Shown: piece by piece, positions 61,656-64,000 of the stretch
How the letters are laid out: each line of letters opens with the position of its first letter
Position numbering within the stretch: the stretch's first letter is position 1
NCBI RefSeq assembly: GCF_921292975.1
Contig: NZ_CAKLCM010000002.1
Location: 992,001-1,056,000 of the forward strand
Length of the DNA: 64,000 nt
Reading direction: 5' to 3'
Source of the DNA: Vibrio hippocampi
GTDB taxonomy: Bacteria > Pseudomonadota > Gammaproteobacteria > Enterobacterales > Vibrionaceae
The notes under the pieces: model-generated
The model's input: only the letters and a program-made list of their open reading frames with translations
What the model was told of the DNA's origin: nothing
Databases searched by the model: none
Translations under genes and position numbers: made by a program

Positions 61656-61672
61656 CGCATCATTATGGTGCA
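61656..61672 (+). promoter_or_regulatory. NtrC-like enhancer site of amtB
   Basis: CGCATCATTATGGTGCA resembles the NtrC consensus TGCACC-N5-GGTGCA, with a perfect right half TGGTGCA. It lies about 120 bases upstream of the sigma-54 -12 element, a standard distance. Confidence 0.55.
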
Positions 61673-61776
61673 TTGATTCATTAGAACTCAAACCAACTGA
61701 CCAGCGATATTAATCCTCATTAAAAAATACAAATTAAAAATCAATACCTTACAAATTAACGGCGCAATTTAAACTT

Positions 61777-61792
61777 TTGGAACACTAATTGC
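61777..61792 (+). promoter_or_regulatory. Sigma-54-type promoter of amtB
   Basis: TTGGAACACTAATTGC contains GG (61779-61780) and GC (61791-61792) with ten bases between, and TTGC in the -12 box. The start point would be about 61803, leaving a leader of about 100 bases. Confidence 0.7.
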
Positions 61793-61901
61793 TAACTGAT
61801 ACGCCTAGTAAATAATATTCACCATTTTGGTGTTATTGCTTAGTTTTTGGGCACAAGTAAGGTGCGCAGAGAGATGTTAGATATAAAGGAGTAATCGAGG
61901 A

Positions 61902-63122
61902 ATGAATCCTTCGGTAGAACAGGTACATGGTGCCGTACAAACATTAACACAAAGTTCAGACACACTTTTCTTATTGCTTGGCGCCATCATGGTGTTTTTA
62001 ATGCATGCGGGATTTGCTTTTCTAGAAGTCGGTACCGTGAGACATAAGAACCAAGTCAATGCCTTGGTGAAAATTTTAGCTGACTTTGGTGTCTCGGCCA
62101 TTGCCTATTTCTTTATTGGCTACTGGGTTGCTTACGGGGGTACTTTCTTTGCCGATGCTGAAACCCTTTCGTCAGGTAACGGCTATGAGCTGGTGAAATT
62201 CTTCTTCTTATTGACCTTTGCTGCTGCGATTCCAGCGATTGTCTCCGGCGGTATCGCTGAGCGTGCACGCTTCTATCCGATTCTTCTCGCGACTTTCTTT
62301 ACGGTTGGCTTAGTTTACCCGCTGTTTGAGGGCATGATTTGGAATGGTAACTTTGGTTTACAAGCTTGGTTAGAAGCGACTTTCGGCGCAGGTTTTCATG
62401 ATTTCGCTGGCTCTGTCGTTGTGCATGGTGTTGGTGGTTGGATCGCTCTGGTAGCGGTTATTTTCCTTGGTATGCGTAGAGGGCGAGTACGCGCAGGCAA
62501 GCATACGAACTTTGCACCTTCAAACATTCCATTCCTTGCACTAGGCGCTTGGATCCTCAGTGTGGGTTGGTTCGGTTTTAACGTTATGTCGGCGCAAACG
62601 CTGGAAGGGATCAGTGGCTTAGTAGCGATGAACTCGCTAATGGCGATGGTGGGCGGCATCCTTGCGGCCTTGTTCGTCGGTAAGAATGACCCAGGCTTTA
62701 TTCATAATGGTCCTTTAGCGGGCTTGGTTGCAGTCTGTGCTGGTTCGGACTTAATGCATCCCATCGGCGCATTGATTACGGGTTCAGTCGCCGGCGCGCT
62801 ATTTGTTTGGGTGTTTACCTACCTACAAAACAAAACCAAAATTGACGACGTGCTGGGGGTTTGGCCTCTACACGGTTTGTGCGGTGCTTGGGGCGGTGTT
62901 GCTGCGGGTATCTTCGGTCAGACAGCACTTGGCGGTCTTGGTGGGGTGAGTTTTGCAGCTCAAGTTGTGGGCACTATTATTGGTATTGCTGTTGCGCTGA
63001 TTGGTGCCGCTATTGTCTATGGTGTACTGGATAAAATTACCGGTCTTCGTCTCTCTGAAGAAGATGAATTCAAAGGCGCAGATTTGGCGATTCACAAAAT
63101 TTCCGCGACTAACGAAGACTAA
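61902..63122 (+). CDS. amtB: Ammonium transporter AmtB
   Basis: 406 residues with eleven membrane helices. Family signatures are FLMHAGFAFLEVGTVRHKNQVNAL (start region), SGGIAERARFYPILLATF, DFAGSVVVHGVGGWIALVAV (pore His in VHGVGG), and GVWPLHGLCGAWGGVAAGIFG (second pore His). The extracellular recruitment Phe/Trp residues are in place by position. There is no obvious cleaved signal, unlike E. coli AmtB. AAGGAG precedes ATG. It is monocistronic, without a neighbouring glnK, yet has the sigma-54/NtrC-type upstream region of nitrogen-regulated amtB genes. Confidence 0.96.
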   Translation: MNPSVEQVHGAVQTLTQSSDTLFLLLGAIMVFLMHAGFAFLEVGTVRHKNQVNALVKILADFGVSAIAYFFIGYWVAYGGTFFADAETLSSGNGYELVKFFFLLTFAAAIPAIVSGGIAERARFYPILLATFFTVGLVYPLFEGMIWNGNFGLQAWLEATFGAGFHDFAGSVVVHGVGGWIALVAVIFLGMRRGRVRAGKHTNFAPSNIPFLALGAWILSVGWFGFNVMSAQTLEGISGLVAMNSLMAMVGGILAALFVGKNDPGFIHNGPLAGLVAVCAGSDLMHPIGALITGSVAGALFVWVFTYLQNKTKIDDVLGVWPLHGLCGAWGGVAAGIFGQTALGGLGGVSFAAQVVGTIIGIAVALIGAAIVYGVLDKITGLRLSEEDEFKGADLAIHKISATNED

Positions 63123-63144
63123 GATTTATTACTATTAATAGGCT

Positions 63145-63181
63145 AAGCGCATCGGGATGACTCATCTCGATGCGCTTTTTG
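63145..63181 (+). terminator. Rho-independent terminator of amtB
   Basis: AGCGCATCG and CGATGCGCT pair, with an inner GATG/CATC extension, followed by TTTTTG. It lies 23 bases after the amtB stop. Confidence 0.92.
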
Positions 63182-63198
63182 TTTCTATAGCGAATGCA

Positions 63199-63289
63199 TT
63201 TCACGAGCTTAGCTTTCACAATCTAAGCTTTTACGATCCATAAGATTTCAAGATCTAAGCTCTCAAGAGCTAAGCCATTTCAAGAACAA
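63199..63289. repeat. Degenerate 15-bp tandem repeats
   Basis: Units of the form TTTCAAGATCTAAGC occur about six times (63199, 63214, 63229, 63246, 63261, 63276), one of them two bases longer. They fill the gap between amtB and cobB. Confidence 0.75.
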
Positions 63290-63396
63290 AGAGTAGCCTT
63301 ACTAATACCATGGTCTAATGCTGAGCAACTACGTCGATACACAAAAGCGTGTTATGCTCAATCAGTCACTGGCAAAGTAAAAAGGAAGGCTTAAAT

Positions 63397-64000
63397 ATGG
63401 AATTTCCCTACAACAATATCGTGATTTTAACCGGTGCTGGTATTTCTGCTGAATCGGGAATCCAAACTTTTCGAGCGAGTGATGGGTTATGGGAAGACCA
63501 TCGAATTGAAGATGTTGCAACGCCAGAAGGTTTCGCAAGAGATCCCGATTTAGTGCAAGCTTTCTATAATCAACGTCGTCATAAGTTGCAGCAAGTCGAT
63601 ATCAAACCCAACCAAGCCCATATTGCTCTGGGTGAACTAGAACAACAATTCCACGGTAGCGTGACCATAGTGACGCAGAATATTGATAATCTGCATGAAG
63701 CTGGCGGCAGTAGTAACGTGATTCATATGCATGGTGAGTTACTCAAGGCACGTTGCAGTGAATCGGGTCAAGTGGTCGATATGACGGGCGATATCCACAC
63801 CGGAGATTTATGCCACTGTTGCCAAATTCCGTCCCAATTAAGGCCGCATATTGTTTGGTTTGGTGAAATGCCGCTGCGAATGGGCGAAATATACTCTGCG
63901 ATTGAAAAGGCAGACCTATTTATCTCTATTGGCACCTCTGGCGTGGTTTATCCCGCCGCAGGCTTTGTTCATGATGCAAAGCTACACGGTGCCCATACCA
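63397..64000 (+). CDS. cobB: NAD-dependent protein deacylase CobB (sirtuin, partial, runs off right edge)
   Basis: The frame opens at ATG 63397 after AAAAGGAAGG and is open to the window end (201 codons). Sirtuin motifs in order: [17 protein letters not shown] (NAD loop), the YxxR pair in FYNQRRHK that marks desuccinylase/demalonylase activity, [13 protein letters not shown], catalytic His in [10 protein letters not shown], zinc-region cysteines [12 protein letters not shown] and [13 protein letters not shown]. This matches bacterial CobB, which removes acetyl and succinyl groups from lysines, for example of acetyl-CoA synthetase. About 40 C-terminal residues are outside the window. Confidence 0.95.
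   Translation, partial: MEFPYNNIVILTGAGISAESGIQTFRASDGLWEDHRIEDVATPEGFARDPDLVQAFYNQRRHKLQQVDIKPNQAHIALGELEQQFHGSVTIVTQNIDNLHEAGGSSNVIHMHGELLKARCSESGQVVDMTGDIHTGDLCHCCQIPSQLRPHIVWFGEMPLRMGEIYSAIEKADLFISIGTSGVVYPAAGFVHDAKLHGAHT

Larger units (their letters stand above)
61574..61901. other. amtB upstream region
   Basis: 328 bases without an ORF. It holds an NtrC-like dyad (61656-61672) and a sigma-54-type promoter (61777-61792). No glnK/glnB gene lies upstream of amtB here. Confidence 0.6.

Noticed and set aside
63199..63289. CRISPR array
   Set aside because: Units are adjacent, degenerate and only 15 bp long, with no spacers and no cas genes in the window.

Overview
The window reads as an ordinary chromosomal segment of a marine gammaproteobacterium, almost certainly Vibrionaceae (Vibrio or a close relative). 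The protein content supports this: HrpA and YbiT close to the enterobacterial proteins, DUF2960, the DUF3305/DUF3306 formate dehydrogenase cluster, and a GGACAGGCA-type repeat around a REP-associated transposase. No rRNA, tRNA, CRISPR array, prophage or plasmid gene was seen. Two genes run off the edges: a YccA-like membrane protein on the left and CobB on the right. Assignments rest on reading motifs and remembered family features; no database search was run.

Layout. 0.8-5 kb: amino-acid ABC transporter aapJQMP (minus strand). 5.4-6.4 kb: siroheme-synthase-like protein with a decayed methyltransferase tail. 6.5-11.8 kb: operon of a DUF2760 protein and two unusual Hsp70 proteins. 12-21.6 kb: CHASE-GGDEF diguanylate cyclase, DEDDh exonuclease, TerB-like protein, outer-membrane proteins and hrpA. 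21.8-25.7 kb: MFS transporter, small hypotheticals, a short IucA/IucC-like protein and a MITE-like inverted repeat. 25.7-32.1 kb: redox/efflux cluster (SDR, MFS exporter, LysR regulator, two Old Yellow Enzymes, MDR reductase). 32.4-33.7 kb: a RAYT transposase flanked by inverted copies of a short motif. 33.7-37.2 kb: secreted metzincin-like protease, M32 carboxypeptidase, LysE exporter and DUF2960.

37.2-61.5 kb is dominated by molybdenum/tungsten and formate functions. It holds a MobB-MoeA fusion, MobA and the tungstate transporter TupABC. Divergent from tup is a sigma-54-type two-component system. After a repeat island, an MscS channel with a partner membrane ATPase, and ybiT, come FdhD, DUF3305, DUF3306, a poly-ferredoxin, a TorD chaperone, a small Tat protein and FdhABC. 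The reading is that tungstate/molybdate is imported, built into the bis-MGD cofactor by MoeA/MobA/MobB, sulfurated through FdhD, and inserted into a periplasmic, membrane-anchored, Cys-type formate dehydrogenase.

The strongest regulatory signal is in this region. A sigma-54-type promoter (GG-N10-GC) precedes the poly-ferredoxin/fdh genes. A GACA-N3-TGTC-GCA element upstream of it recurs in the tupA/response-regulator intergenic region, which suggests that the local two-component system ties tungstate uptake to formate oxidation. A second shared 29-bp block (26/29 identical) precedes both the MFS exporter and the Old Yellow Enzyme operon, on either side of the LysR gene. At the right end, amtB has a sigma-54 promoter and an NtrC-like site.

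Many intergenic spaces carry short tandem repeats of 13-17 bp. One overlaps the mobA stop codon and one contains the tupA Shine-Dalgarno.
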